This document shows, piece by piece, positions 1 through 11,165 of a stretch of DNA of 64,000 bases. Source of the DNA: Sipunculus nudus (Eukaryota > Annelida > Sipuncula > Golfingiida > Sipunculidae); contig CM049314.1 of the NCBI GenBank assembly GCA_026874595.1, positions 50,823,812-50,887,811 of the forward strand, given 5' to 3'. The position numbers and the translations under genes are program-made. The stretch's first letter is position 1. Each line of letters begins with the position of its first letter. The notes under the pieces were generated by a model that was not told where the DNA came from, did not search any database, and saw nothing but the letters and a program-made list of their open reading frames with translations.

Positions 1-65
1 ATGATTTAAAAAAAATCAATTTAAATAATCCTTTATTGATTTAATCCAACTTTTTTTTATCAACT

Positions 66-1247
66 CCGTTTGCGTGCAGTGATAAACACTCCAAGGACCC
101 TTGTGTCTGCTCCTGTTAAGCCCATTGGTAGCAATTCTTGGGCCCCATATACAGACCCCGCCTGTTACCCTCCATGGGCCCACATGTGTACACATGTTGG
201 CCCAACGTCCTAGCCAAGATTGGACCCGGGAGCAAAAAGTCACGGGTGCCCACGGGGTTAGCCCATATGGGGCCCATGGACATGTACCACAAGGGTCCCT
301 TGTTTGCATGTAGTGACAAACCACCCAAGGACCCATGTGTTTTCCCCTGTTTAGCCTATTGGTAGCCATTCGTGGGCCCCATATACAGACCCCGCCTGGT
401 ACCCTCCATGGGCTCACATGTGTACCCATGTTGGCCCCATGTCCTAGCCAACATTGGACCCGGGAGCAAAAAGTCACGGATGCCCACGGGGTTAGCCCAT
501 ATGGGGCCCATTGACATGTACCACAAGGGTCCCTTGTTTGCATGTAGCGACAAACCCACCAAGGACCCATGTGTCTGCCCCTGTTTAGCCCATTGGTAGC
601 CATTCGTGGGCCCCATATACAGGCCCCGCCTGGTACCCTCCATGGGCCCACATGTGTACCCATGTTGGCCCCACGTCCTAGCCAACATTGGACCCGGGAG
701 CGAAAAGTCACGGGTGCCCACGGGGTTAGCCCATATGGGGCCCATGGACATGTACCACAAGGGTCCCTTGTTTGCATGTAGTGACAAACCACCCAAGGAC
801 CCATGTGTTTTCCCCTGTTTAGCCTATTGGTAGCCATTCGTGGGCCCCATATACAGACCCCGCCTGGTACCCTCCATGGGCTCACATGTGTACCCATGTT
901 GGCCCCATGTCCTAGCCAACATTGGACCCGGGAGCAAAAAGTCACGGATGCCCACGGGGTTAGCCCATATGGGGCCCATTGACATGTACCACAAGGGTCC
1001 CTTGTTTGCATGTAGCGACAAACCCTCCAAGGACCCTTGTGTCTGCCCCTGTTTAGCCCATTAGTAGCCATTCGTGGGCCCCATATACAGGCCCCACCTG
1101 GTACCCTCCAAGGGCCCACATGTATACCCATGTTGGCCCCACGTCCTAGCCAACATTGGACCCGGGAGCAAAAAGTCACGGGTGCCCACTGGGTTAGCCC
1201 ATATGGGACCACATATTGGTCCCACATGGGTCCCTTGTTTGCATGCT
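66..1247. repeat. 234-bp satellite array, about 5 copies
   Basis: Five head-to-tail copies of a 234-bp unit are visible; the block GGGCCCCATATACAG recurs at about 138, 372, 606, 840 and 1074. Units alternate slightly in sequence: copies 2 and 4 share variants, as do copies 3 and 5, which hints at a two-unit (468-bp) higher-order repeat. Because 234 is a multiple of three, reading frames stay open across units. This gives a 403-codon open frame on the minus strand (16-1227) and shorter ones on the plus strand. These look like by-products of the repeat, not genes. The unit is unusually GC-rich for this window. Confidence 0.95.
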
Positions 1248-1251
1248 ATCT

Positions 1252-1646
1252 GGGTTGGTACCGTCTCGAAATATTTCTCACGCAGGCCCTGCTAAATCTT
1301 ACTCAAATCGTTAATATATTATCTAAAAAAAAATGAATGAAATATAGCTTTTCTGCTCAACATCAGTGAGTTTAATTAATCTTAATAATTTGATCGAATG
1401 GACACATTACCAATCGTCAGTGACTGTCATCCCTGACGCGAAGTAGGCCTAACTCTATGCAGGGACAAACCAGTAGAAACTGTGGCTTTGTAATTTGAAA
1501 CAATTTAACATTCGGGGGGGGGGAGCGTATATAGATCATAGCGCGACTGCCGACTGTCCTGGGGGGGGGGGGGGGTGGTGTCACCTCAGACTTTTTGCGG
1601 TCGTGACCCCCCCCCCCCCCATGCTAAAAACCTGCGCACGCCCTTG
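1252..1646 (+). repeat. Dispersed repeat R1, copy 1 (inverted partner at 31676-32067)
   Basis: About 395 bp that recur in reverse orientation at 31676-32067. Shared landmarks are the CAGGCCCTGCTAAATCT block, the block around AGTAGGCCTAACTCTATGCAGG, and two long G or C runs flanking GACTTTTTGCGGTCGTGA. It ends at GCGCACGCCC. No coding capacity is seen. It is probably the remnant of a DNA transposon, but no clean terminal repeats or target duplication were found. Confidence 0.8.
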
Positions 1647-2763
1647 TTCCTAATTTTAAGTAATTTTTATGTATTTAAATAAAATCATAATGTATATTTC
1701 TAACATAATAAAATATAAATTAATTAAAGAAAAACTAAAAAAAATGTTGAAATATACATTCAAATGTAATACATTATATATCATATCGCAATGTAATATT
1801 ATTAAAAGGAATGTTATTGTAGAAATAAAATATAAAAGCATTTATAATTTCGTAATTTTATCTGAATAGTGTATTAATTTTGTTCCTTATTTAACAAAAA
1901 ATATAGAATATTATATCATATAAAAAATTAAGTATAACGTAATTAAAAACATTCATTTGTATTATGATAATTTTACATAATACTATTAAAATATTTTATG
2001 AAATACATAAATCTGAATATTAATGTACACACAAAGTATCAAACTGCCGCATCCTTGCAGTAACTGGTAAAACAGTAAGAAAAATCCATTAAGTTTTTTT
2101 TTATTAATAAAACTATTTTTTTATCCATTAGGGTGCTATATACAGTAATAATGAAACTAATTGTTTTATCCAAGAATTAGGGTGGTGTACATGGCACGCA
2201 TAACCCTCTCAGGCTTGCTAAATACTGATCACCAAAAGTATCAGGAAACATTTTTAGAACATTGCACAGACAATTTTTCTAATACATTAAGAAACACTTT
2301 CATTATATTTCGTTAATTTAAAAATAAATGTAAAACTGCAAAACTGTGAAAGATTAAAAAAAGACATATGCAAAATCATTTATAAAAAATTATAAAAGTA
2401 TCTTTAAATTTTAATTTTAGCTAAATCAAAATAATTTATGATGGAAGTAAATATTTCTATTACATTATAAGGAGAAAATGTTTTTTTTTATTTTTAATAT
2501 GTAACAGTTAAATGAAGTAGATATATCTTAATATATCTTCAGACATATATAGCATGATAACATATGAAAATATTCCAGAGAACATTTTTTTAAACAATTC
2601 AAAGCCACATACTGTTTTTGTAAACATTTAGGAACAGTGTCATAAAATGTTGTGCTAAATGGGGATCATCAGGCTTAGAAACGCGTGTGCTTTAAAGGTA
2701 ACGACATAAAATATTTTTAGATTGTAATCAATTACAACTAATTAAATAACAAGTGGTAAAGAG
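1647..2763. other. AT-rich intergenic stretch, no gene seen
   Basis: Very AT-rich sequence with short spurious open frames (for example 1669-1869 plus and 1656-1841 minus) of low-complexity composition. Nothing recognisable is found apart from poly-A and poly-T runs. The left target duplication of the hAT element (2756-2763) closes this stretch. Confidence 0.6.
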
Positions 2764-3564
2764 TAGTGGTGGGCCGATCATCGAGTTTTTTTGAAAGTCA
2801 GTCGGTTTGCTGCAACTTTCAAGCGCTCGATTACGAAAGGCAACTATCGATTACATCATACTCATGATTGTTTTTACCAGAATGTCTTTAAGTTATAGGC
2901 AAAATTACTCTTCCATTTTTTACAACATTCCGCGCTACATATAATGAGTTTGTGTTCCCAAATAACCTCCGTATATAACTGAGTATGACACACGCAGATA
3001 AGAGAACGGAGGACTTATTAAATCTATATGAACTGGCAGGGAGCTGCAAAAATTAGCGGAGAGTTTTCTAACGAGATGTTCATTGCAAAATATGGGCGGT
3101 ATGGAGTTAAATGCTCCATAATGCTCCAGGTCTATGCCAATTTTGCAAAATTATATGGGCCTTAATTTTTCTGACAGGCCTGTGAAACCAGTATACATGT
3201 CGGCAGTCATCATAATTGCTATAAAATGAAAGTCCTAATAATGAAGTTAAAATGATACGCGGGAGTAGCCTATTCATGAGGGCAAGAAAGTAGATGTCCT
3301 GGACTGTGGTTTAATTGATTACTATAATTAATTAAAATGAAACTTGTATAGCATATCTTAGTGATAAAAGGAAAATTTAACAAAGGCAAAAACTTCTTTT
3401 CGTAAGGTAAAATTACTAAGACATGCGGGCTGGGTTGAGAGAGTACAGTTTCACAGATAATTGCACATTTCTTTATATTTGTCTGAACCGATTAATAATC
3501 GATAATCGATCGGTTTGCCCAAACCGATGATCGATTATGAAAAAGGAACCGACTCCCACCACTA
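2764..3564. mobile_element. hAT-type non-autonomous element with 8-bp target duplication
   Basis: An 801-bp element bounded by TAGTGGTGGG and its inverse CCCACCACTA. Immediately outside are GTAAAGAG (2756-2763) and GTAAAGGG (3565-3572), an 8-bp target duplication with one mismatch. Eight-base duplications and (C/T)AGTGGTGGG-type ends are typical of hAT transposons. Both ends carry further copies of CGATNATCGA and CGGTTTG motifs, so the subterminal regions are also partly inverted. No transposase remains; the interior is non-coding. It would depend on a hAT transposase elsewhere in the genome. Confidence 0.85.
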
Positions 3565-3572
3565 GTAAAGGG

Positions 3573-3990
3573 AGGAATCGCCACCTAAAATCTGTTCTGC
3601 CAGCTGTTACCCATTTAATTGGAGGAGATAAATAATCACATACATGAATGGATATATAAATAATCATATTAATATATACAATTTAATAATTTCACATATT
3701 AATCTATATTAACATATATCACTTTGTCATACATAACATACACTACATAATATGCTGCACAATGTTACATTCTATATTTAATCACTTTAAATGGTTTATA
3801 TAATATTTAAGGAATATTGATTAAAATATAATTTTATAATATACGATAATATATGATATAATTATATCGCCGTTGAATGAATATATAATTATATCATCAC
3901 ATAATGATATTTAACACATTGTGTATACATTTTATTATACCTATTATTATTATTATGTTATTTTATTTTGCATCATGTTTATATCTGTTA
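3573..3990. other. AT-rich spacer, no gene seen
   Basis: Roughly 420 bp of AT-rich sequence with many ATAT and TAATAT runs. Nothing recognisable is seen. It separates the hAT element from the head of the next element at 3998. Confidence 0.55.
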
Positions 3991-4593
3991 AAAAAACAAG
4001 TGACCCATGGGTCATGACGCTCAGCTGACTGGGAAGAGATTCGCAAAAGGAAATTTTATCATCAGAATGGTTGTATATACCCATTCAACTGAAGCATCAA
4101 ACAGATTAACCAACAGGCCAAGATTTAGTCTGTATTTATATATCTCAAAAATAGAGAAAAATGTGTAAACTTTTAAAACTAGAATACGGGTAACCGACAA
4201 GTGACTACAAGTATCTTCCAAAATCGGATAGTGAGGCATGGATTGAGTGGCAAGGGGAAAAAGAGTGAGGTATGTTGCATATTAGCATGGATGTCTGCAG
4301 CCTAAATGTGTATGTAGGTTGTGCCACCTACCACAAATCAAGAAAGCTGTCCAAGTTGTATACACCTGCAAAATTTTAGGCAGAAAAGTCAAACCACTAC
4401 ATGTATATGAGCGATTTTTGCCCATGGCAGACAAACAGACAAACACTGTGCAAAAATCTTTGCAGGTAACCCCTTCAGTTTTGTGTATGATAAAGACCTG
4501 TGTGAGATCTAAACACATGCACAATTTTGGCCCAATCGGTCAAATGGTTCCTGAGATATGAGCTTGGATGTGTCCAGCGTTAACTAGAATGTA

Positions 4594-5034
4594 GGTGGCG
4601 CCACCTGTCATAAAATCAAGAAAGCTGTCCACGATGTATAAACCTGCAAAATTTTAGGCAGTTATGTCGAACCACTACAGAGAAATGAGTAATTTTAGGC
4701 CACGGCAGACTAACAGACAGACGCTGTGCAAACATTGTTACAGGTGGCGCCACCATTTTTTGTGTATGTTACAGAGCTATCAAAGGGCTACATTTGTATA
4801 AATTTTATTTCCTGATCGGTCAAACGGTTCCCGAGATATAAGCTTGGATGTCATCAGCGTGAACGTGAACGTAGGTGGCGCCACCTGTCATAAAATCAAG
4901 AAAGCTATCCTGGATGTATACACATGACGAATTTCAGGTGAATTAGTCAATTCACTGCAGAGATATGAGTGATTTTAACCCAAGGCAGATGAACAGATGG
5001 ACACTGTGCAAACATGGTTACAGATGGCGCCACC
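4594..5034 (+). repeat. GGTGGCGCCACC array, alternating about 149/131-bp spacing
   Basis: The 12-bp perfect palindrome GGTGGCGCCACC, or AGATGGCGCCACC in the last copy, sits at 4594, 4743, 4874 and 5022. Spacings of 149, 131 and 148 bp show a composite unit of about 280 bp with two palindromes. The intervening text is also repeated (TGATCGGTCAAACGGTTCCCGAGATAT; AAATCAAGAAAGCTATCC). The same unit occurs inverted at 30225-31145 with the same alternation. Confidence 0.9.
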
Positions 5035-5358
5035 ATTTTTTGTGTATGTTATAAAGCAATCCAAGGGCTACATTTGTATCAATTTTATTTCCTGATCGAT
5101 CAAACGGTTCCCGAGATATGAGGGTTTATGAGTGGAAACAGACCCACAAATGGACACTGGATAGAGAGGAAAGGTCAGAGGTCAATGCAAATTGGTTAGG
5201 CACCAGTTCACATGTGACCCGATAATATGTGTAAGTTTGGGAAAAATCGGTCCATTAGTCTCCGAGGAGCTCTCTGGAAACGAACGCCGCCACGGCGGAG
5301 GAACTCGGTCAAAAACATAGTATCCGCAAAATTTCGTTTTGGTGGATACAAAAATACA

Positions 5359-7160
5359 GGTGGCTCCACCAGTCTGCAGAAACTAATAAAAACACTTAAT
5401 GGTCAATATCCATGCAAAAAATCATGGTGATCTCTGCATTAGTTGTTCAGATACTTCAGTTTTTGTATCAAATTGTCCATTATTCTGAGGGATACTTCGG
5501 AGTCCTATAGCTTGAAGGATATGGGTAACAGAGACCTAATTTCAAGTTTCCACAGGCACCTTTCATGGGCCTCCTTGCATGACATGAATGAAGATTCTAG
5601 GTCCAGTTGTTGCGATTTGTACCCTGTTGACAGATAACCACATCTTTAAAGGTCTCAAAAAAAAAGAAAAAAATTCGTAAAAATTTGAAAAAAAAATAGA
5701 GGTGGCACACCCAGTCTGCAGAAACTGATGGAACAGCTCATGATCAATATGTATGCCGAAAATCATGACCATCAGATCAGTGTTGTAGTTATTGAAATAC
5801 TGCGGTTTTTGTATCAAATTTTCCATTATTCTGGGGGGGGGGTATTTTGGACCCTTACAGCTTAAAGAATATGGGTAACAGAGACCTAATTTCAAGTTTC
5901 CATGGAGACTTTTCATGGGTCTCCCTGTGTGTCAAGAATGAAGATTCTTGGTCCAGTTTTTATGATTTGTGCCCTGTTAACAGATGTTCATATCTTTAAA
6001 GGTTCTAAAAAATACAGAAAAATTTCGTAAAAAAAAACGAACAAATACAGGTGGTGCCACCAGTCTGCAGAAACTTATGAAACACTCCATAATCAATATC
6101 CATGCAAACAATTATGGTTATCTCTGCATTAGTTGTTCAGATACTTCAGCTTTTGTATCAAATTTTCCATTATTCTGAGCTGTACTTTGGAGTGCCATAG
6201 CTCAAAGGATATGGGTAACAGAGACCAAATTTCAGGTTTCCATGGAGACTTATCATGGGTCTCCCTGTGTGTCAAGAACGAAGATTCTAGGTCCAGTCGT
6301 TACGATTTGTACCCTGTTGACAGATAACTTCATCCTTAAAGGTCTCAAAAATTCCAGAGAAAACAATTCGTGAACACTGAAAAATACAGGTGGCGCCACC
6401 AGTCTGCACAAACTGATGAAACATCTCATGATCAATATGTATGTCGAAAATCATGACCATCAGTGATGTAGTTAATGAGATATTGAAGTTTTTGTATGAA
6501 ATTTTTGACTATTCTGGGGGGTAATTTTGGGCCCCATAGCTCGAAGGATATGGGTAACAGAGACCTAATTTCTGGTTTCCATGGAGACTTTTCATAGGTC
6601 TCTCAGTGTGTCGAAAATGAAGATTCTAGGTCCAGTCGTTACGATTTGTGCCACGCTAACAGATGACAGCATCCTGAAAGGTCTCAAAAATAGAGGAAAA
6701 AATCGTAAAAAATCAAACAGTACAGGTGGCGCCACCAGTCTGCAGGAACTGATCGAACATCTCATGATCAATATGTATGCCAAAAATGAAGACCATCAGT
6801 GATGTAGTTATTGAGATATTGAAGTTTTTGTATGAAATTTTTTACTATTCTGGGGGGTACTTTGGGGCCCCATAGCTCAAAGGATATGGGTAACAGAGAC
6901 CTAATTTCTGGTTTCCAAGGAGATTTTTCATGGACCTCTCAGTGTGTCAAGAAATAAGATTCTAAGTCCAGTCTTTATGATTTGTGCCTTGTTAACAGAT
7001 GTTCACATATTTAAAGGTCTCAAAAATAGAGAAAAAAATTCGTAAAAAATCGAAAAATACAGGTGGCGCCACCAGTCTGCAGGAAGTGATGTAACATCTC
7101 ATGATCAATATGTATGCCAAAAATCATGACCATCAGTCAAGTAGTTAATGAGATATTGAA
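5359..7160 (+). repeat. About 340-bp tandem array, six units
   Basis: Six units begin with GGTGG(C/T)GCCACCAGTCTGCAG or variants at 5359, 5701, 6050, 6389, 6725 and 7062, spaced 342, 349, 339, 336 and 337 bp. Each unit also has GATATGGGTAACAGAGACCTAA and TTCATGG(G/A)(T/C)CTC blocks. Later copies keep the intact palindrome and early ones carry substitutions, so the array is more homogeneous toward the 3' hairpin. One similar unit lies at 59306-59622. Confidence 0.92.
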
Positions 7161-7380
7161 GTTTTTGTATGAAATTTTTGACTTTTCTGGGGGGTACTTT
7201 GGGGCCACATAGCTCGAAGGATATGGGTAACAGAGACCTAATTTCTGGTTTCCAAGGAGATTTTTTATGGACCTCTCAGAATCCCAAGTTACAAGGTTCT
7301 AGGTCCAGCGGTTACGATTTGTGCCTGGTTAACGGACGGACAGACGGACAGACGGACGACGGACAAAGAGTGATCGCTAT

Positions 7381-7409
7381 AGCTCAGATGACTTTCAGTC
7401 ATCTGAGCT
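7381..7409 (+). other. 3' terminal hairpin of element A1
   Basis: A perfect 13-bp stem with a TTC loop: AGCTCAGATGACT pairs with AGTCATCTGAGCT. Degenerate forms end the elements at 18812, 25923, 57424 and 59622. The element ends CTAA or CTAAAA, which fits the CTRR-type end of Helitrons, though here the hairpin abuts the end and is not about 10 nt inside it. Confidence 0.85.
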
Positions 7410-7569
7410 AAAAAACAAGGCCTACAGGCCTAATGCGAACCTGTGCAATGAGATTACACCAAGTATAATGCCTCAATGCTGGACCATTACTTTTCAAGAA
7501 CATGTGTAACATGTATATGAACAATGCAAGTACTAAACACTTAGTACAAGAAACAATTAAACTAGACCA

Positions 7570-8305
7570 TCATAGGTCGAAAGATTGCCGGAAATAGAAA
7601 ATTAAAGACAAACTTACAGACAGAACATATTGTCCGTTTTCTATCAATGGAATGACGCTCAGGACTATTGCTGAGAAGTTGTAGCCCGTAAAATGACATA
7701 TGAGACATTGGAACAAGCATGCAAAGCTGACAACAAAAGACGAACAGATAGACATACTGACAATGTGAGACAAGATTGCCACCAGATGACTTTACCTAGT
7801 TATTGAGAAGATTCAGAGGAAGAAAATAAGTTATAATTTATGTTATTGAGGTTTATAGTTTTGGAGATATGGCCAAATAATGATATATTGGGGAGGTTTG
7901 AGTGCAGCACCCCCTAGTGGCCTTATCCGAAACATGAAAAATCCGTTTCGAGATATTAGTGTATGACATAAGATGTAATAGTTTAAAAAGGGTTCTTTCA
8001 AAACTGTGGCCTGTAGAATGCTATACGTGAGACGCAAGACGAATCGGAGGACAACTGACAAACAGACAGACACATTGACAAAGGGACACAAGATGGAGAC
8101 CAGATGACCTAACGAAATTATGTAGAAGACTCACAGAAAGAAAATAAGCTACAATTTATGTAACTGAAGTTTATAGTTTTGAAGATATGACCAAAACATG
8201 ATATCTTGGGGAGGGTCGAGTTCAGCGCCCCCTAGCGATCATATCCGTAAAATGAAAAAATTTTTTTGATATATTAGTTTCCACAGGATTCCTTCAAAAG
8301 TGTGG
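7570..8305 (+). repeat. About 310-bp tandem array, left part
   Basis: Units share AGCRCCCCCTAG(T/C)G (7908, 8226), AAGAAAATAAGYTA and ACAGACAGACACATTGACAAAG blocks. The array resumes at 14725 after the LTR element. Removing 6415 bp (element plus one target duplication) places the next CGCCCCCTAGC block about 305 bp after the one at 8226, so the array was continuous before the insertion. Confidence 0.85.
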
Positions 8306-8309
8306 CCTG

Positions 8310-9047
8310 TGTTACGGTCCCTTTTCACACCAAACAACTCAGGCCGAACCGTAACACATATGCTCAGACACGTTCTCTTCAAATGAATACGTAACCAAAA
8401 TATGGGTGCAAAAACAGTGCTATATTCCTATATTACAATATTTACATTCGTACACAAATAATATAATAGTCAATACATAACGTAATTTATAACCAAGTCT
8501 CTGAAGAAAAACTGAGTCTCTAAATAACGAACTGCAACGAAATACTTAACTGAATCCGGTATACGAGAAACTGAAGTCCATCATCAACACATAGTTCGGG
8601 CACACACAAAACTTAAGTCCTGTATTAATCCATGTGGCACCAGAAAATATAAAGTCTCTCCTCTTCCTAAATAATAAAGTTCATGGCGTGGTTCATGGCA
8701 TTCCGTGGGCTTGGGGACCAAGAGCCCACGGTCACGGTCCCCGGGGAAAACAGTAACGTGGCGCAGCAAGATCCATAGTCCCGCCTCGTACTGCAGGCGA
8801 GTTCGTTTTATAGGCTTTCAACAATGGGTGGAAACCGCAGAAGTTTGTGGTTTTGCTTGAGAGAAACGATAGCGCCGTCAGAGCTGCAAAACCAGTACTG
8901 AATGGTCCCAGAATAGTGTTTATGTTTCTCAAAGCGCATCGCGTCAGTAATCACTGATAGCGGGGTGGATCCATAAGCGTGGAAACGGGGGCGGCCACAC
9001 CACTTCGTGGCGCCATCCTCCGATGTCCGGGTGACGTCCATGCAACA
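8310..9047 (-). repeat. 3' LTR of the Gmr1-like element
   Basis: 738 bp, TG at one edge and CA at the other, nearly identical to 13983-14720. Short open frames inside (8584-8769, 8732-8932, 8808-9041) recur in the other LTR only because the LTRs are copies; they are not genes. Confidence 0.95.
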
Positions 9048-9058
9048 CCCCCACCCTT
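9048..9058 (-). other. Polypurine tract of the Gmr1-like element
   Basis: Read on the minus strand, AAGGGTGGGGG directly precedes the TG that opens the 3' LTR. This is the expected place and composition for the plus-strand DNA primer. The stretch 9059-9281 between it and the RNase H stop is non-coding. Confidence 0.8.
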
Positions 9059-9281
9059 AAAAGAAAGAAGGTAAGGAGAGCAAATCATTAGCACTGTATG
9101 ACGAGTATATGAGTAGTGTGACATCTTAAGCATTAGTTTATGCTTCTCACAGCTAATTAATTATCATCATCACAAATAGTATAATCAGCAATGTCTTAAT
9201 ACATGTAATATATGTAATACAACTCTTCCAAAGGACAGAACATATCCGAGGCTATAACAAGAGTCAATCATCAGATCAAAA

Positions 9282-10190
9282 TTAATGACGTCTTGATAAC
9301 GTATCAGCGATTATGTTATCGGAGCCCTTGATGTGTTTGATAACTAGGTTAAACTCTGACAGGGCTAGACTCCATCTCATTAATCTCTGATTATTATTCT
9401 TCATCTTATTAAGAAATGTTATGGGATTATGATCTGTATAAATAATTATATCATAAGGCGTAGAGCCCAAATATACTTCAAAGTGCTGTAACGCCATCAA
9501 TAGTGACAGAGTTTCCTTTTCAATAGTAGAATAATTCTTTTGATGAGGTAAAAATTTCTTTGAATAGTAGCAAACCGGATGACTTATGTTAAAGTCATCG
9601 TCTTGGATGAGCACAGCGCCTACACCGCAATGGCTGGCATCCGTCATGAGAGAAAACGGTTTATCAAAATTTGGAGCCTGTAATACAGGTGCACTTTGTA
9701 ATATAGCTTTGGCTCTTTCAAAAGCATTTTGACAGTTTTTATTCCAATGGAATTTTTTGTCCTTTTTCAATAGGTCCGTTAACGGATTTACAACTTCTGC
9801 AAAGTTCTGACAAAATTTCCTGTAATACCCAGTCATTCCTAAGAATCGCATTAGTTCCTTGCGATTAGTAGGAACTGGAAATTCTACGATAGCAGATACT
9901 TTACTGGCAATTGGTTTTACACAACCTTGACCTACTTCGTGCCCTAAATATGTTACAGTTGCACGACAAAAATCACTCTTGGCAAGATTAACTGTCAATC
10001 CTGCTTTTTTCAGTCTCTCAAAGAGTTCTACCAAACTTTGTTTATGACCTTCCCATATGTGATTGTATACAACAACATCATCAATATAGCAAGTACAGTT
10101 ATCTAAGCCAGATAATACACAATTCATAAGTCTCATGAAGCAGGCTGGCGCATTTTTCATTCCGAAGGGTATAACTTTGTACTGGAACAA
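9282..10190 (-). CDS. Reverse transcriptase (C-terminal part) and RNase H
   Basis: 302 residues. The RT active-site motif YIDD is at residues 35-38, preceded by the Ty3-type IPFGMKNAPACF block. The RT thumb and connection contain FLGMTGYYRKF (about 117-126). RNase H catalytic acids are visible at D184, E226, D253 and D296 (ADTLSR). This frame is not a separate gene: it continues the pol polyprotein after a frameshift near 10260, and its apparent start is only where the frame opens. It copies the element RNA into DNA in the cytoplasmic particle. All catalytic residues are intact. Confidence 0.92.
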   Translation of the reverse strand: MFQYKVIPFGMKNAPACFMRLMNCVLSGLDNCTCYIDDVVVYNHIWEGHKQSLVELFERLKKAGLTVNLAKSDFCRATVTYLGHEVGQGCVKPIASKVSAIVEFPVPTNRKELMRFLGMTGYYRKFCQNFAEVVNPLTDLLKKDKKFHWNKNCQNAFERAKAILQSAPVLQAPNFDKPFSLMTDASHCGVGAVLIQDDDFNISHPVCYYSKKFLPHQKNYSTIEKETLSLLMALQHFEVYLGSTPYDIIIYTDHNPITFLNKMKNNNQRLMRWSLALSEFNLVIKHIKGSDNIIADTLSRRH

Positions 10191-10221
10191 ACCGTTTGGC
10201 GTTACAAACGCAGATATTTGC

Positions 10222-11043
10222 TTAGCCCGTTCGGTAAGAGGTACCTGCCAATAACCTTTTTAACAGATCTAACTTGCTAATATACGTAGCAGATCCAATC
10301 CTATCAATGCAATCTTCCACTCTGGGCAAAGGGTAAGTATCTGTTATTGTTACAGTGTTAACTTTTCGATAGTCTGTACAAAATCTGTAGGTCATATCAG
10401 GCTTCTTTATCAACAAACATGGGGAACTCCAGGCACTACTGCTGTTTTCAATAATATCATTCTCTATCATATACTTGATTTCATTCTTTATGGCTTGTAA
10501 CTTTTGGGGACCAGCTCTATATGGTGCCTGTTTAATAGGGGAAGCATCTCCTACGTCTACATCATGCTGTAGTACATTAGTTCTACTGGGGACATCAGGA
10601 AATAAAGAGTCATAATTTAGCAGGATTTCCTTCAACTCTGATAACTGATCGAAATCCAAATGTGACAATTTCCGATCTAAATTATTTAAAATATCAGAGT
10701 TGTTCAGTTTTACAGGATGTTCAGTTTTCTTCATGAGAACATCTTCGGCATTCTTTTCAGTTTCTTTAATGAGTACCAAATTTGTTTGGGGAGGACTAGA
10801 TTGACATGTTTCCGCTGATCTGTCATGATATTCTTTCAACATATTTATATGACAAAGTTGTTGCGACTTTCTACGATCAGGAGTATCAATCACATAATTC
10901 AAATCTGATTTCTTCTCAACAACTTTGTATGGTCCAGAGTATTTTGCTTGTAGGGGATGTCCTGGAATTGGGAATAATACCAGAACTTTATCACCAGGTT
11001 TAAATTCTCTTTTTGTCGTCTTTTTGTCATACCATACTTTCAT
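10222..11043 (-). CDS. Integrase C-terminal (GPY/F) domain and N-terminal half of reverse transcriptase
   Basis: 273 residues. Residues 1-75 carry the integrase C-terminal GPY/F-type module (LQAKYSGPYKVVEKK, then LCHINMLKEY). A linker follows, then RT fingers from about residue 170 (IENSSSAWSSPCLLIKKPD, FCTDYRKVN) up to motif A (ISKLDL near 254-259). The frame is lost there by an apparent extra A in an A-run around 10258-10263 and resumes in the next block. Finding the GPY/F module directly before RT fingers proves that integrase is upstream of RT in one polyprotein. Confidence 0.9.
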   Translation of the reverse strand: MKVWYDKKTTKREFKPGDKVLVLFPIPGHPLQAKYSGPYKVVEKKSDLNYVIDTPDRRKSQQLCHINMLKEYHDRSAETCQSSPPQTNLVLIKETEKNAEDVLMKKTEHPVKLNNSDILNNLDRKLSHLDFDQLSELKEILLNYDSLFPDVPSRTNVLQHDVDVGDASPIKQAPYRAGPQKLQAIKNEIKYMIENDIIENSSSAWSSPCLLIKKPDMTYRFCTDYRKVNTVTITDTYPLPRVEDCIDRIGSATYISKLDLLKRLLAGTSYRTG

Positions 11044-11165
11044 TTTGTTTTGGGCTTTCTTTAAATGTTCTTGGGCGATTTCATTTGCCCTACTTAATTT
11101 CTCCTTGAATTACTGAACATATTTTAACAAGCTACTTTGGCAACTGTTTTCCATCCAAGTGTCTT

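Larger units (their letters stand above)
3998..7412 (+). mobile_element. Helitron-like non-autonomous element A1 (head, two tandem arrays, hairpin tail)
   Basis: The 5' head at 3998-4029 reads CAAGTGACCCATGGGTC then GACGCTCAGCTGA. The 3' end at 7381-7410 is a perfect hairpin, AGCTCAGATGACT-TTC-AGTCATCTGAGCT, followed by AA. Head and tail therefore share an inverted GCTCAGCTGA-type motif. The interior holds a 280-bp array (4594-5034), a 340-bp array (5359-7160) and a GACGGACAGACGGAC linker (about 7332-7365) before the hairpin. Internal tandem arrays plus one-sided hairpin ends fit the bivalve 'pearl' elements and Helentron-type non-autonomous elements. No Rep/helicase or transposase is present. 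Assignment to Helitron-like elements is inference. Confidence 0.6.

Noticed and set aside
16-1227. 403-residue open frame on the minus strand
   Set aside because: It is a translation of the 234-bp satellite; the unit length is a multiple of three, so frames stay open without selection. Repeats of MGPWRVPGG-like text follow the DNA period exactly.
4594-7160. CRISPR-like array
   Set aside because: The repeated unit is the whole 280-340 bp, not short repeats with unique spacers, and the sequence is clearly animal.
3998-7412. Autonomous Helitron
   Set aside because: No Rep or helicase motif in any frame of this or any sister element; only end structure supports a Helitron-like class.
8584-9041. 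Open frames inside the LTR that recur at 14257-14714
   Set aside because: Both are parts of the two LTR copies of one retrotransposon; recurrence comes from LTR duplication, not gene conservation.
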